NCBI GenBank assembly: GCA_963921195.1
Contig: OY992536.1
Location: 286,521,530-286,585,529 of the forward strand
Source: Pegoplata infirma
Lineage: Eukaryota > Arthropoda > Insecta > Diptera > Anthomyiidae
Length of the DNA stretch: 64,000 nt
Reading direction: 5' to 3'
A program made the translations under genes and the position numbers. A model generated the notes under the pieces. The model did no database searches. It worked only from the letters and a program-made list of their open reading frames with translations, and had not been told where the DNA came from. This document shows, piece by piece, positions 53,676-64,000 of this stretch; position 1 is the stretch's first letter, and every line of letters starts with the position of its first letter.

Positions 53676-55729
53676 CATGCGCGGGTACAAGGGGGAGGAA
53701 AAAGGGGAAATTTCCCCCCCCAGACCAAATTTCGAAAAGAAAAAAAAGGAAAAAAGGAGAAAAAAAAGAAAAAAAAAAAAGGAAAGGAAAGAAAAAGGAG
53801 AAAGAAAGAAGGAAATTTTCTAAAAAAAATTTCGAAGTCCAAAAATTTTTCATAGAAAAAAATCTGAAAATTTTAAAAGGGAAAATTTTTTAAGGAAAAA
53901 GTGAATCCATCTGAAAATTTTCTGTGAAAAATATCTGTCAATCTTATTATTAATTTTTGCATAAACAAATTACTTAGAATATGCTTTTTTTGTTTAGAAA
54001 AATGTTACAGGATCTTAATTTGGTTAATGTAAAAAGTGTTTGTCTTCTACATAGCAATAAAAAAATATATTAAAATCTTAAAAATGTTGATAGTCGAACC
54101 AACATTTGTAAAACTATTTAAAAAATTTTTTTTTCTAAAGAATAAACTTTTTCTGAAGAAAAATTTTCAGAATCTGAGACTTTTTTATTTGAAAAAGGTC
54201 TCAAAACTTATTTATAGGAAAAAGGTCGCAGAACAATTTTTCTATGGGAAAAAAGTCTCCGAATTTCTGAAGTTAAGATTTATTTTAAGGAAAAATGTCT
54301 CATAATCTGAGTCTTTTTTAAGAAGAAAAAGGTCTCAAAGTCTGAGACTTTTTATTGTTGAAAAATAGTCTCAGAAGTTGAAACTAACTGAATTGGTAGA
54401 TGGTCGCAGAATCTGACACTTTTTCAACGGGAAAAAGATCTTAGAATCTAAGACTTTTTTTATAGGAATAAGGTCTCAGAATCTCAGAAAAATGTCTCAG
54501 AATATTAGACTTTTTCTGTAGGATACAGGTCTCAGAATCTATGACCTTTCTATAGGAAAAAGGTCTTAAAGTCTGAGACGTTTTGTATAGGAAAACATTT
54601 CCAAATCTAGGAATTTTCTATAGGAAAAGTGCCTTAGAAGCGGAAAGGATTTCAGAATCAGAAAAAGGTCTTAGAATCTTTCACTTCTTCTTTGAGAAAA
54701 AGTGCCAGAATTTTAAACCTTTTCTATATAAGAAAAAGCTCTCAGAATCTGAGACTTTTTCTTTAGGAAAAATGTGTGAGAATCTGAGCCTTATTCTTTA
54801 GGAATAAGATCTCAGAATTTGAAAATTTTTCTTTAGGAAAAAGGTCTTAGAATCTGAGACTTTTTCTATTGGAAAAAGGTCAAAGAATCTAAGACTTTTT
54901 CTATAGAAAAAAGGTCTCAGAATCTAAAATTTTTTCAGTGCGAAACAAATCTAATAATAATGATTATAATCAGAGACCTATCTATTGAAAAAATGTCTCA
55001 GTAATGCTTTATAATATGAGACTTTTTCTATAGTAAAATGTCTCAGAATCTGAGACTTTTTCTGTGGAAAAAAATTCTTAGAATCTGAAAACTTTTCTAT
55101 ACGAAAAAAGTCTCAGATTCTGAGACATTTTTCGTTAAGAAGAAGTCTTATATTCTGAGACATGTTCCCTGTAAAAAAAAATCACGAAAAATGTCTCAAA
55201 ATCTGATATTTTCTATGTAGGAAGAATTTCTCCTATTAAATTCTGAGATTAAGACTCTTCTTATGTACATATGTATCCGAAAAATATACAATTTTCTTTT
55301 AAATTTCTTTTAAAAAACCAAAAATTTTTCTATACGAAAATAGTCTCAGATTCAGAGACATTTAATTTTATATTCTGAGACATTTTCCCTATAAAAAATA
55401 ATTTTTTCACGAAAAATGTCTCAACATCTGATGTTTTCTATGTAGGGAGAATTTCTTCTAGTAAAAAATTCTCTTTTTATGTATACGAAAATTATACAAT
55501 TTTCTCTTAAAACAAATTAAAAAAAAATGATCTAAACGAAATATGATCATGAAAAACAAACCTTGTTCGGCAAAAACTATTAAATTTGATGATTTTATAG
55601 CTTTCCCATCACTTTTTTTGTAAAAAAAAGTATCCCTTTTTTTTGCTCGTCATCAAAGGAGAATTTAGGATTTTTTTTCGAAGTAAAAAAAATTTCCCCC
55701 CCAGACCCAAAAGCTGTACCCGCCACTGA
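53676..55729. mobile_element. CGGGTAC-ended element with 35-bp satellite, copy 2
   Basis: 2054 bp; left CATGCGCGGGTAC, right GTACCCGCCACTG; flanks share ACATAAT (53669-53675 and 55730-55736), 7-8 bp, hAT-like. The interior 53850-55500 is a degenerate version of the 35-bp satellite. Same ends as 4152-8690. Non-coding. Confidence 0.75.
54150..55460. repeat. 35-bp satellite array 2, degenerate
   Basis: Units such as TCTCAGAATCTGAGACTTTT and CTATAGGAAAAAGGTC with AAGGTC replacing AATGTC in many. More diverged than array 1. Confidence 0.85.
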
Positions 55730-55739
55730 CATAATTAAT

Positions 55740-56721
55740 ACTTAAAATTTCATAATGAGGCAAAATTCAATTATTATTCTAAATTTTAAAGTAAAGCATA
55801 ACATCAGTTTTTTTTAACCAAAACATATTTGGAAAATTTATTTCCCTGAAACGTAAAATATATTGGTGCTATTTTTTTGATCGACGGTTATTACATTTCG
55901 TTTTTAAAGGTTAAGGATCTTGTCGTTTCAACAACTCAAACCTTAAAAATTATTAAGATTTTGTATATTATGCTGACAGTTAACACCATGTAATCCTTTT
56001 ATGATGGATTTTTGTATATATTTTTTTTATTTAAAGCAAAATTTCGTTTCTTTTTCGTTCAGAAGACATTTTAATTGTTTATTGAATAGTTTTTTTTTTT
56101 TAACTGGGTAGGAGAGGCACAGGTTTTGAGGTAAGTATGTGGAAATATTGGTTTTAAGGAAAAGTGAAGGTGTAACCCCCCAAGAGGCAGAAAAAAAGGA
56201 CAAAAGGATTCAAAAAAATTATAAAATTAAAATATTTAAACCCAATTTGTCCAAAAATTTCGTACTAAAAATTTTGAACGAATTATTTGTTTGTGACGGA
56301 AATGGAAAAAACATTTACTGTGCGATTCGCTATCTCGGTCGAAGTGAGTGACTACAAAATTTGTACGTAAAGCAAAAACAAAAAACTCAAATTTGTTTTT
56401 GTTTTACGAACCAAATTTCTAGTCAATCACTTCTTATGACATACTGAATCAGGGCATTAGAGTAAAATTTTAGATGTGACTTGTGATTTGTTTGAAAGTT
56501 TGAACGACTTTTAAAAAATTTCTGGAATAAAATTTTCTGCAAAAATACTTTTAAGGATTTACATGATCTATTTAATTATGAAAGTCACTGCAAAAAATAG
56601 TTTTCCAAAGTAGTTTTGCCAAATATTTTAAGTAAATACAACATACTCGTAAGTGCAACAAAAAGACAACGTTGGAATTTGTTTGGGTTTCTACTTAAAA
56701 TGACTTTAAATGGCCTATAAC
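55740..56721. other. AT-rich DNA, no gene seen
   Basis: Nothing recognised. A 70-codon frame (56139-56351) has mixed composition but no recognisable domain. Confidence 0.5.
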
Positions 56722-56899
56722 TACACTCAAAATAAAAACTGTAAAAAATGAGAAAAAAAAACACTTTACTAAGGCAGCAGAAACATAATTTTTGGTGATT
56801 TTACCAAAAAACTTAGGTAAATGCTTTTGACAAAAAAAGAAGTGTCCAGATCTCAAACAAAAAAACAATTTAAGAAATCTCAGTAATTTACAAATTTCA

Positions 56900-57910
56900 G
56901 TTAAATACTTTTACAAACTCTACAAAATTCCCCAAGTATATTACAATACCACAAAATGTGGATTGTGCTCCCTCTTTGAGCCTCTTTGAGCGCCACTTTA
57001 CCACTATGATACCATCCAGGGAGTCTTGGATGGGGGATACTCCGGAAAGTGGAGCTACCATAAATTTTACATAGATGGATCGAGGCTGCACGAACAAGTG
57101 GGCTTTGGGGTCTATTCGGAAGAGCTTGGATTGAACCTGGCTCGTAGATTGCCAGATCATTGCAGTGTTTACCAGGCAGAGATGCTGGCAATAAAGGAAG
57201 TGGCTGACTGGTTGAGCTGCAATGTCTTGTCTACAACCGCAGTCAACATCTATACTGACAGGTAAGCCGCGGTCAAGTCCCTGGATTCAATGTTTCTGAA
57301 AACAAGATCTGCCCTTAACTGCCGCACGTCTTTAAATGAGATGGCCAAGCAGTTTAACATACGACTCATATGGGTCCCAGGGCACAGAGACATTCCAGGG
57401 AATTGCAAAGCCGATGAGCTTGCAAGACTAGGAACTACCTTACAGGTTCCAACAGAATTGGAATGTGTTGGTATGTCTCTAGAAACTTGCAAGCAAAACC
57501 TACGGCTTTGTTCTGCGACGGAGACTTATCAAAGATGGGCAAATGGATGGACGTGTGAGACAACACGACTGATTTGGCCTTCTCTTAATCAAGGGCGCAC
57601 AAGTGAGCTGATATCGCTTCCAAGAGGAGAGATTTCGACGTTGGTTTCTATAATTACCGGACACTGTCTTATAGGGAAGCACGCAGAGCGGTTAAATGTG
57701 CGGTCGAAAGACTTTTGCCGAAGTTGCATGGATGAAGAGGAGTTGGAAACTATCGAACACTTTATTTGCCATTGCCCGGCACTTTCTGGTCAGCGACTTG
57801 CTTCACTGGGATCTAGGGAGCTGTACGATCTTTCTGATTTGTTGGATGTCAAAATTCAACATCTAAGGAGTTTCATAAGAAGCTCAAACTGGTTTAACGA
57901 CAGGTACTAG
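56900..57910 (+). pseudogene. Non-LTR retrotransposon 3' fragment, RNase H domain and Cys/His tail
   Basis: 5'-truncated LINE ORF2. 56900-57040 encodes TIPQNVDCAPSLSLFERHFT in one frame; a frameshift near 57040-57060 leads to the main frame, open to TAG at 57908-57910 except for one in-frame TAA at 57263-57265. RNase H: FYIDGS (D1), AEMLAIKE (E), IYTD (D2), then GNCKADELAR (D3), so all four acidic residues are kept. The stop falls just after the third. A C-terminal Cys/His cluster follows (CRSCMDEEELETIEHFICHC). RNase H next to such a tail is typical of I/R1/LOA-type elements. Plus strand, opposite to the 22-24.5 kb LINE. Confidence 0.85.
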
Positions 57911-58013
57911 TAGGGAAACCTATTACGATCCCGTGGTATCACAATGGACCTCAGAGTCTACGTGTGTTGACGTAAAACGTCAGCAGCCACTTACAACCTA
58001 ACCTAACCTAACC
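57911..58013 (+). other. LINE 3' UTR with (CTAAC)n tail
   Basis: About 100 bp ending in CCTAACCTAACCTAACC, a simple-repeat tail as found at 3' ends of some non-LTR elements. A similar CTAACCTAACC occurs at about 17613. Confidence 0.65.
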
Positions 58014-58159
58014 GTAGTCGTAAATTTTTTTTAGACAAATTTTCTATAGAAAAATTTTTAGTTTCTGAGATATTTTTCATATGCAAAAATTGTCAGATTC
58101 TTAAAAATTTCGTAAAAAAATAAATTCTAAGAGTCTTAAATTTTGAGACAGTTTTTATA

Positions 58160-58655
58160 CACTCAAAAAACCTTGTAATTTACAAGAACATTGTTTACTT
58201 TTTTTGCTATTTAACAATAATTTCTTGTTATCTTACAAGCTTTTTACTAATAATTTTGTAATTTTACAAGCTTTTTACCAATAAAATTGTAAATTTATCA
58301 TTTTTTGACGCTATAAAACTTGCAAGGAGGTTTTGTAACTTTACTAGATATTTTGCTACCTCCTATCTTACTAGAATTCCTAGTAAAAATTACGAGCTTT
58401 TTTGCAATTTTACAAGATTTTCACCAAAAAAATTGTAAATTTACAACTTTTTTGGCGAAATAAAACTTTCAAGGAATTCTCGTAAATTAACTAGATTTTT
58501 TTTGAAATAAACTTTAGAAATTTGTTAAATTACAAGAAAAACTGTTTAAATTTCGATTGAAAATTATTTGTTAAAAAAACAAGAAAAACTGTCAAATATT
58601 GGTAAAATGGGATTACGAGACTTTTTCTAGTATTTGACAAGGTTTTTTTTGAGTG
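58160..58655. mobile_element. CACTCAAAAAACCTTGT-ended TIR element, 496 bp
   Basis: CACTCAAAAAACCTTGT at the left and ACAAGGTTTTTTTTGAGTG at the right, flanked by TA (58158-58159 and 58656-58657) in the satellite. The interior repeats ATTTTACAAG/CTTGTAAATTTA-type motifs. Non-coding. Confidence 0.9.
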
Positions 58656-58937
58656 TAGGTCTCAGATTCGAAGCACAGATTTTTTACTAGAACTCTTAGA
58701 TTTAAGATATATAGGTTTTTCGTACAGAAAAATTCTCATATTCTGAGACATTTTTCGTATAGAAAAAAATCTCAGATTTTTAAACATTTTCAGATTCTGA
58801 GTGATTTTAAAATATTTTTGTAAAAAAAAATTCTCATTATTCGTGTCGAATAATTCTTAGATTCTCAGGCATTTTTCTTTTAAGGAAAGAAAAGAAAAAA
58901 TTTTAGATTCTGAGACATTCTTCGTACATAAAAACTC

Positions 58938-59179
58938 CCCAGGAAAATTTTTTGGAACAAATTCCTGCTTCAATAGATTCTGGAATACATTCTACGGTAA
59001 TCAAAACAAAAGTTTCTATGTAAAATTATTTTTCAAAAAAACTACTTGCTCTAAAAAACGATTGCTTTCGGGACAATTTCAAACAAAAATCATTGATTCT
59101 GGAATGTTAAGTAGAACCGGTTGCAGGGTGGTTTGATGCGTTCCGGAACTGATTATTTGGAACAGAAAATTTTGCTGGG
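58938..59179. mobile_element. MITE with TTTTGCTGGG end, inverted relative of 22673-22913
   Basis: CCAGGAAAATTTTTTGGAAC at the left, GAAAATTTTGCTGGG at the right; the interior ATTCTGGAATGTTAAGTAGA, CCGGTTGCAGGGTGG matches the copy in the LINE. Inserted in the satellite (CTC on both sides, one base ambiguous). Confidence 0.8.
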
Positions 59180-60327
59180 TCTCAGATTCAAAAACATTTT
59201 TCGTATAGAAAATTTCCCAGATTCTGAGACATTTTTTGTACAGACAAATTGTCAGATTCTGAGATATTTTTTGAATTTTTTTCGTATGTAGAAATATTCT
59301 CAGATTCTGAGGCATTTTTCGTATAGAAAAATGTTCAGATTCTGAGACATTTTTCGTATAAAAAAATTCTGAGACATTTTTCGTATAGAAAAGTTCTGAG
59401 TTTCGTATAAAAAAAACGTACACATTCTGAGACACTTTTATTTAGAAAAATTCTAAGACATGTTTCGTATAAAAAATGTACACATTCTAAGATATTTTTC
59501 GTATAAAAAATTCTCACATTGTGATACATTTTTCGTATCGAAAAATTCTCAGATTCCGAGATGTTTTTTCTATAGAAAAATTATCAGATTCTGAGACATT
59601 TTTTATAGAAAAATCCTTTTCTTCTAGCACCTTTTTCGTAAAGTAAAATTCTCAGATTCTTAAACATTTTTTGTATAGAAAAATTTTCAGATTCTGAGAT
59701 ATTTTTCGTATAGAAAAATTCTCAGATTCTGATACATTTTTCGTATAGAAAAATTCTCTGATTATGAGAAATTTTTCGTATAGAAAAATCCTCAGATTCA
59801 GAGACATTTTTCTTTTAGAAAAATTCTCAGATCCTGGGACAATTTTTCGTATAGAAAAATTTTCAGATCCTGGAACAATTTTTTGTATAGAAAATTTCTC
59901 AGATTTTGTATAAAAAAAATTTCAGATTCTAAGAGATATTTCGTGAAGAAAAATTCTCAGATTCTGAGACATTATTTGTATAGAAAACTCTGAAACATTT
60001 TTCGTTTAGAAAAATTTTCAGATTCTGAAACATTTTTCGTAAAGAATAATTCTTAAATTCTGAGTCACTCTTCGTATAGAAAAATTCTCAGATTCTGTGA
60101 CATTTTTGTATAGAAAAATTTTCAGATTCTAAAACATTTTTGTATAGAAAAATTCACAGACTCTGAGACATTTTTTGTATAGAAAATTTTTTTGTTTTGA
60201 GAATTTTTCGTATAGAAAAATTCTTAGATTCTGAGACATTCTCAGATTGTGGGACATTTTTCGTATAGACAAATTCTTAGCCATTTCTTATAAATTAAGT
60301 TTACAGTCAGTTTTTATTTTGAGTGTA

Positions 60328-61645
60328 TGACATCGAAACAATATGATTTCATTTTCATGGTTTTATATTGTATATAGTATCTCCACATCTAAACACACAA
60401 TATTGCTGCTGCTTTTGCTAGCAATATAAGGATTTAAATTTATATTTTTTTACTACAACACAAAAATATATCTCGCCGTTGTTTGCTGCCTGGTTTTTGC
60501 GTGTATGGAATGGATTAACGGATTACCTTCTTAAATGGATTAACGTTGTATGTTGCCTAATCTGCTAAACTCAAAAATAGCAATTGTTTTTTTTTTTTTT
60601 TTTTTTGGAAAATTTTTGCCAAAATGCAAAAACAATACAATTTTTACAATAACTTTCAAGAGAAAGTGAAAATTGTAAAAGGAGGTGTGTGCTAGGAAGT
60701 AAGTATAATTTTTTTTTATTGTTGGAATTTCAGGTAGCAAAACTCAGAAAAGTAAGTATTAAAATGGAAAAATCAAACAAATTGTATTTGACGCTAGCTG
60801 CTGAGTAAGTGACCAAGTTACCAGGACAATAAAGTGTTGCAATACAGGACAATAGCATTTGCACCGAAAATTCTCAGAATTGAGGAAAGCAAAATTTTAT
60901 GATTTTATTTAGAGGACGACTTTTAGAGGTTTTTACAACAATATTATTGAAGAGTTAAAAAAAACTTAAGATGTTTGTAAAATTTATTATTTTGAAGAAG
61001 GTGTATTTAAGCACCTGCTTAAAAAGTATGGAAGTAGATAAAAAGGTTTGTATTTTTTTTTTTAAGTAGAAATTATGGACAATGTTTTTTAAAAAATCTT
61101 TTATAATATAAATTTTCTTGTTTATTTTTCTTTTAATCTTTACAGGTTTTGAGTAAATGGCGGTATGAACGAAAACAATTTTAAACGTTTTCGTTTTTAT
61201 AATAAACTAAATACGAGCGTGATAAAATATTAACAAATTAAAACAAATATCGGCTGATCGTTTAAAACATTAAATTTCTCTAAGTCGGAGGAGTTTAAGA
61301 AACTGGCGTACAAAATAAATGATCAAAAACTACCACAAGAATCTAAAAACACAAAATACAGTTGAACAGAAATTTTAATCCGCTATCAAAAAATTTTTTA
61401 AAGAAAATTTCTCAACTTTCAGTTAAATTTTACTAAATTTTAGGGAAAGTTTATGAACTATTTAGATGAAAATTGAGAGCCAAAATTTATTTAGGTACAT
61501 TTTTTTTTGAATGTAATAAAATTATTTGTTTAAAAATGTGACGGTTTATATAAAACATCAAGAAAAATAATTTTCAACATCTGGAGATAGAGTCAATTTG
61601 TTAAGTCGACTAAAGAACTTTTCAGCACCTTACCAACAACTGAAT
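60328..61645. other. Apparently single-copy DNA with splice-like signals
   Basis: Nothing coding is supported. CAG/GTAGC...AAAA/GTAAGTATT (acceptor at 60733, donor at 60752) and TTTTCTTTTAATCTTTACAG (61126-61145) look like splice sites of a plus-strand transcript, perhaps untranslated exons. 61390-61516 resembles the right edge of the 33482-35678 element. Confidence 0.4.
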
Positions 61646-63119
61646 CAATGGTTCTCAAACGGAGGGTCGCGGAAGAGTTTCAGGGGGGCCGCGAACAAAT
61701 TTGTTAAAATCTTAAATTTTGGTAAATATAAAACACATTTTTTTATTGCTGTGTTTTAGAAATATACAAATACTTTTATTAAAGTAAAAATTTGTTTCCA
61801 TCACTTGAGGTCAATCCGCAATCACTGTGTAGTTGTTAATTTCACGGGATGCCCAACACTTATTTGTGAAGTGTTCTGACTGAGTCTGGATCTGACAGCT
61901 CGTTTTCTATTAACTTTTCGATGCTGATTCCGAATCTGTGTTCCTAATTTTTCTAGTAAGTTATGTTTTTGAGAAAATTAAAGGCAAAGTTAACTGGGGA
62001 TTTTTTTATTTTCGGACAAAAAAAAATCGCTGAAGATAACCGGCAAAAATAAATCGAGATTTTGGCGACACAGCATCTATTTATAGCATACCGAAGGGCA
62101 TTCAAAGAGCGCTCTTGAGGGTGCAGTAAAAGTAAGGGGAACAATTTTTAATTTTTTTTAAGATTTTTTATAAAAAAAATTTAAAATAAAATTATTTTGT
62201 GATTAAATTTCACACTTGCTTGCCTTTTTAATATATTAAACGCTTTTTGAATGAAAAACCATGAGTTTTGGGCAAAGACACATGATTTGACTGCATCATT
62301 ATTGCGCATTAATCGGCGCTGCAAAGAGTGCTTGAATCATAATAACTTTAACATATTTTGAACGATGATAAATAGGCCAGATTTTAAAATATTTTTTAGT
62401 ATTTTAAAAAATTTAAAATTTTTCTTAATATTCAGATTTAGTCAATTGATTCAGGATTTTCCAATTGTATTTTAGAAATAGTCAATTGTTTTCCAGATTT
62501 TCCAATTGTATTTCAGAAATAGTCAAATGTGTTTCATCTTTATTCTGCTTAAATCAGCTCTAAAAAGGAACATGAATTCACTGGACCTTTATAGCGCTTT
62601 TATCAGCGCTCTAAAGACCCGTGATTTCAGAGCATCTTACGAGCTCTTTTTCGGTGTATCCAACTAGCGCTCGAAAGTGTGACATCGCCTTAGAGAATCA
62701 TGCATGAATTCAGCTGGTTTGGATGCGCTCCTTGACTCGAGTTTCCTTTCCAAAAGCTGCTGCCAGTTCAGCAAAATTTCTGCTGGGTAGTAAGTTTCGA
62801 TATAAAATGACGCAGTTCGGGGCCTGGTTGCCAATTTTTTGAGAAAATTGAGGTCAAAGTTCACAAAAATTGTGTTTTATTTTTAAGAAGTTTATTACTT
62901 GAAATTTTTGGTATGCGTCTGGGATCTGACCACACGGTTTCGATTAAGCTTTCAATGCTGCTTCTGAATTTGGTTTCCAAATTTTTTCCATTACTTTAGG
63001 TTTTTGAAAAAACTGAGGTCAAAGTTCACGTTAATAATTTTTTTTTTTATGTTGGGGGGTCGCGAAAAATCTGAAATATTAAAAAGGGGTCGCAAAGCAA
63101 AATTTAGAGAGAAGCTCTG
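61646..63119. mobile_element. Non-autonomous hAT element, copy 2
   Basis: 1474 bp; CAATGGTTCTCAAAC-GGGTCGCGG at the left, GGTCGCAAAG-GAGAAGCTCTG at the right; 8-bp flanks AACTGAAT and AACTAAAT (7/8). It matches copy 1 through GATGCCCAACACT and CTGGGATCTGACC. It lacks the Helitron-like insertion and instead carries about 62000-62790, ending in the AGCGCTC repeat. No transposase. Confidence 0.9.
62627..62790. repeat. Dispersed repeat with AGCGCTC motifs, copy 2
   Basis: Nearly identical to 3979-4136, from AGAGCATCTTACGAGC to CAAAATTTCTGCTGGG. The surrounding 62000-62630 has more AGCGCTCT motifs and is probably the rest of the same element. Confidence 0.75.
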
Positions 63120-63590
63120 AACTAAATAATGATGACGTTGATATACCCGACGATATTTTGTAGTGTTGACAAAGTCTCGGGCTTACAAAATTTACAGTTG
63201 TTTCAGAATGGTGTGGTGACAACAAGATTTTTGTGTTTAAATCTAACAACAAAATAAAGGGCGAAAATACAAATATAAAAATAATATATGCCACATATCA
63301 TTCTGGCAACTCTATTGTTCAAGATAGACGTGTTTTTTTTAACGCTAAAAAATTAATTATAAAATTATTTATAATAAATCGATTTAAGTGATAATAAATA
63401 ATAGAAAATAACACAAAAACAATCAGCGAATTGGACGCTTTATAATTTGAAAAAATTAAAGTGAAAAAGATAAAAAAACAAAGATTTTTTTCTAAAGAAA
63501 AGCAAAGTGAAGTTTTTTTTTTTCCCCCCGTTTTTGCTTCGTTTGCTTTGTTTGTTTTGCTTAATTTTGTTTGTAACAAATATTCTGTGT
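63120..63590. other. Region before the right-edge ORF
   Basis: A frame without ATG is open on the plus strand at 63170-63373 (includes FTVVSEWCGDNKIFVFK and KIIYATYHSGN). Its composition looks protein-like but no family was recognised, and stops precede it at 63161 and 63167. 63400-63590 is AT- and T-rich, possibly a 5' UTR. Confidence 0.35.
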
Positions 63591-64000
63591 ATGAGTGAGA
63601 ACACCCCTCCACCCGAAAATAGAAGATTGAGCTGTAATGGCCGAAACGCGTACATTACAATGAGTGCTAAAAAAGATAATAGTGTTTTAAATAAAAATTA
63701 TTTTACGATAAAATCAAATTATTGCAGTGTGTGTTTCCCTCTTTCTGCAAGTGAAAAAAATGCACCTAAGAATGTGTGTAGTTGTTTCCCAATGAGTTCT
63801 AATATAAACAAACAATCAGCTGTTAATATTGCATCAAATTCTGTCAGTGATGGCATACTCAAACAAAATTTGGTACTAAATGAAAAAAATCCTAATTTAA
63901 CCCCGAATGTGCCATATGGTACTAGTGACCCACAATTACCCCTTGATATGCCTTCGTGTAGCAAAAGCGCTGTTTTTACCCCCAACCGGCCATTTGTGAA
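63591..64000 (+). CDS. Open reading frame running off the window, unidentified
   Basis: ATG at 63591; no stop in 136 codons to the window edge. Chance frames in this AT-rich DNA are usually far shorter. It starts MSENTPPPENRR and is Ser/Asn/Lys-rich with a CSVC (45-48) and CSC (63-65) cluster that might bind zinc. No domain was recognised. The preceding frame is also open without an ATG, so the start is a choice of first ATG. It could be ORF1 (gag-like) of a non-LTR retrotransposon or the first exon of a host gene. The continuation lies outside. Confidence 0.55.
   Translation, partial: MSENTPPPENRRLSCNGRNAYITMSAKKDNSVLNKNYFTIKSNYCSVCFPLSASEKNAPKNVCSCFPMSSNINKQSAVNIASNSVSDGILKQNLVLNEKNPNLTPNVPYGTSDPQLPLDMPSCSKSAVFTPNRPFV

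Larger units (their letters stand above)
58020..60290. repeat. 35-bp satellite array 3, inverted orientation
   Basis: Units GTATAGAAAAATTCTCAG + ATTCTGAGACATTTTTC (35 bp), the reverse complement of the unit in array 1. Interrupted by 58160-58655 and 58938-59179. The most regular stretch is 59500-60250. Confidence 0.85.
56724..60325. mobile_element. CACTCAAAATAAAAACTG-ended TIR element, 3.6 kb, composite
   Basis: The left CACTCAAAATAAAAACTG is repeated inverted at the right, flanked by TA (56722-56723 and 60326-60327). It belongs to the CACTCA end group. It contains a LINE fragment, a satellite array and two smaller MITEs, so most of its length is later insertions or captured sequence. Confidence 0.75.

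Noticed and set aside
53676..55729. LTR retrotransposon because of satellite-like terminal similarity
   Set aside because: Ends are inverted, not direct; no primer binding site, polypurine tract, gag or integrase was seen anywhere in the window.
60699..60733. 35-base intron between two GTAAGT/AG signals
   Set aside because: Too short for normal spliceosomal splicing in flies; probably chance.

Overview
The window is very AT-rich eukaryotic DNA made almost entirely of transposable-element debris. It looks like an intergenic or large intronic stretch from a higher fly (Brachycera, probably a calyptrate). The basis is at least a dozen copies of DINE-1/HINE-type Helitron-like elements of fly character (TATACCC start, ATAAAGTATATATATTC block, GTCCGTCTGTCTG block, hairpin plus CTTG end), Jockey/LOA-type non-LTR remains, and CAG/CTG-rich single-copy sequence. 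The species call is inference. No rRNA, true tRNA gene, CRISPR array, LTR element or complete host gene was recognised.

Layout. 1-9.1 kb: T-rich minisatellite, a TA-flanked CACTCAAAA element (2307-3111), then a large CGGGTA-ended element (4152-8690) holding a MITE, a 35-bp satellite and a PIF/Harbinger-like insertion (5528-7589). 9.4-9.8 kb: inverted pair of Penelope-like (PLE) ends. 12-13.9 kb: an hAT-like unit with a MITE and an 850-bp palindrome. 13.9-17.6 kb: a Helitron-like copy, then a Transib-like element (15112-17444) whose ends are the RSS heptamer CACAGTG. 18.2-20.65 kb: two nested TIR elements. 20.65-22 kb: apparently single-copy DNA. 22.0-24.5 kb: decayed Jockey/LOA LINE on the minus strand, split by a MITE. 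26.7-28.5 kb: Helitron-like element split by an hAT that itself holds a Helitron-like element. 29.8-35.8 kb: further CACTCA and Helitron-like copies and a PLE 3' fragment with a 244-aa GIY-YIG ORF. 36.9-41.9 kb: fold-backs, nested TIR elements, a SINE and AT minisatellite. 43.4-48.3 kb: Helitron-like copies and two adjacent elements with 9-bp target duplications. 48.6-49.5 kb: quieter DNA with a possible micro-exon. 49.5-55.7 kb: fold-back with minisatellite ends, a MITE, a 340-bp hairpin element and a second satellite-bearing element. 56.7-60.3 kb: a 3.6-kb CACTCA element holding a LINE RNase H fragment, a third satellite array and two MITEs. 61.6-63.1 kb: second hAT copy. 63.59-64.0 kb: an open reading frame that runs off the right edge and is probably the only undamaged coding start in the window.

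No genes work together here in an operon sense. The informative biology is mobilisation: almost every element with intact ends shows a readable target-site duplication (2-bp TA, 3-bp TNA, 5-bp CGCCG, 8-bp hAT, 9-bp Mutator-like), and the nesting order gives a relative insertion history. All autonomous functions (reverse transcriptase, transposase) are absent or broken. What survives is the PLE endonuclease ORF, the LINE RNase H domain with one in-frame stop, and the right-edge ORF.
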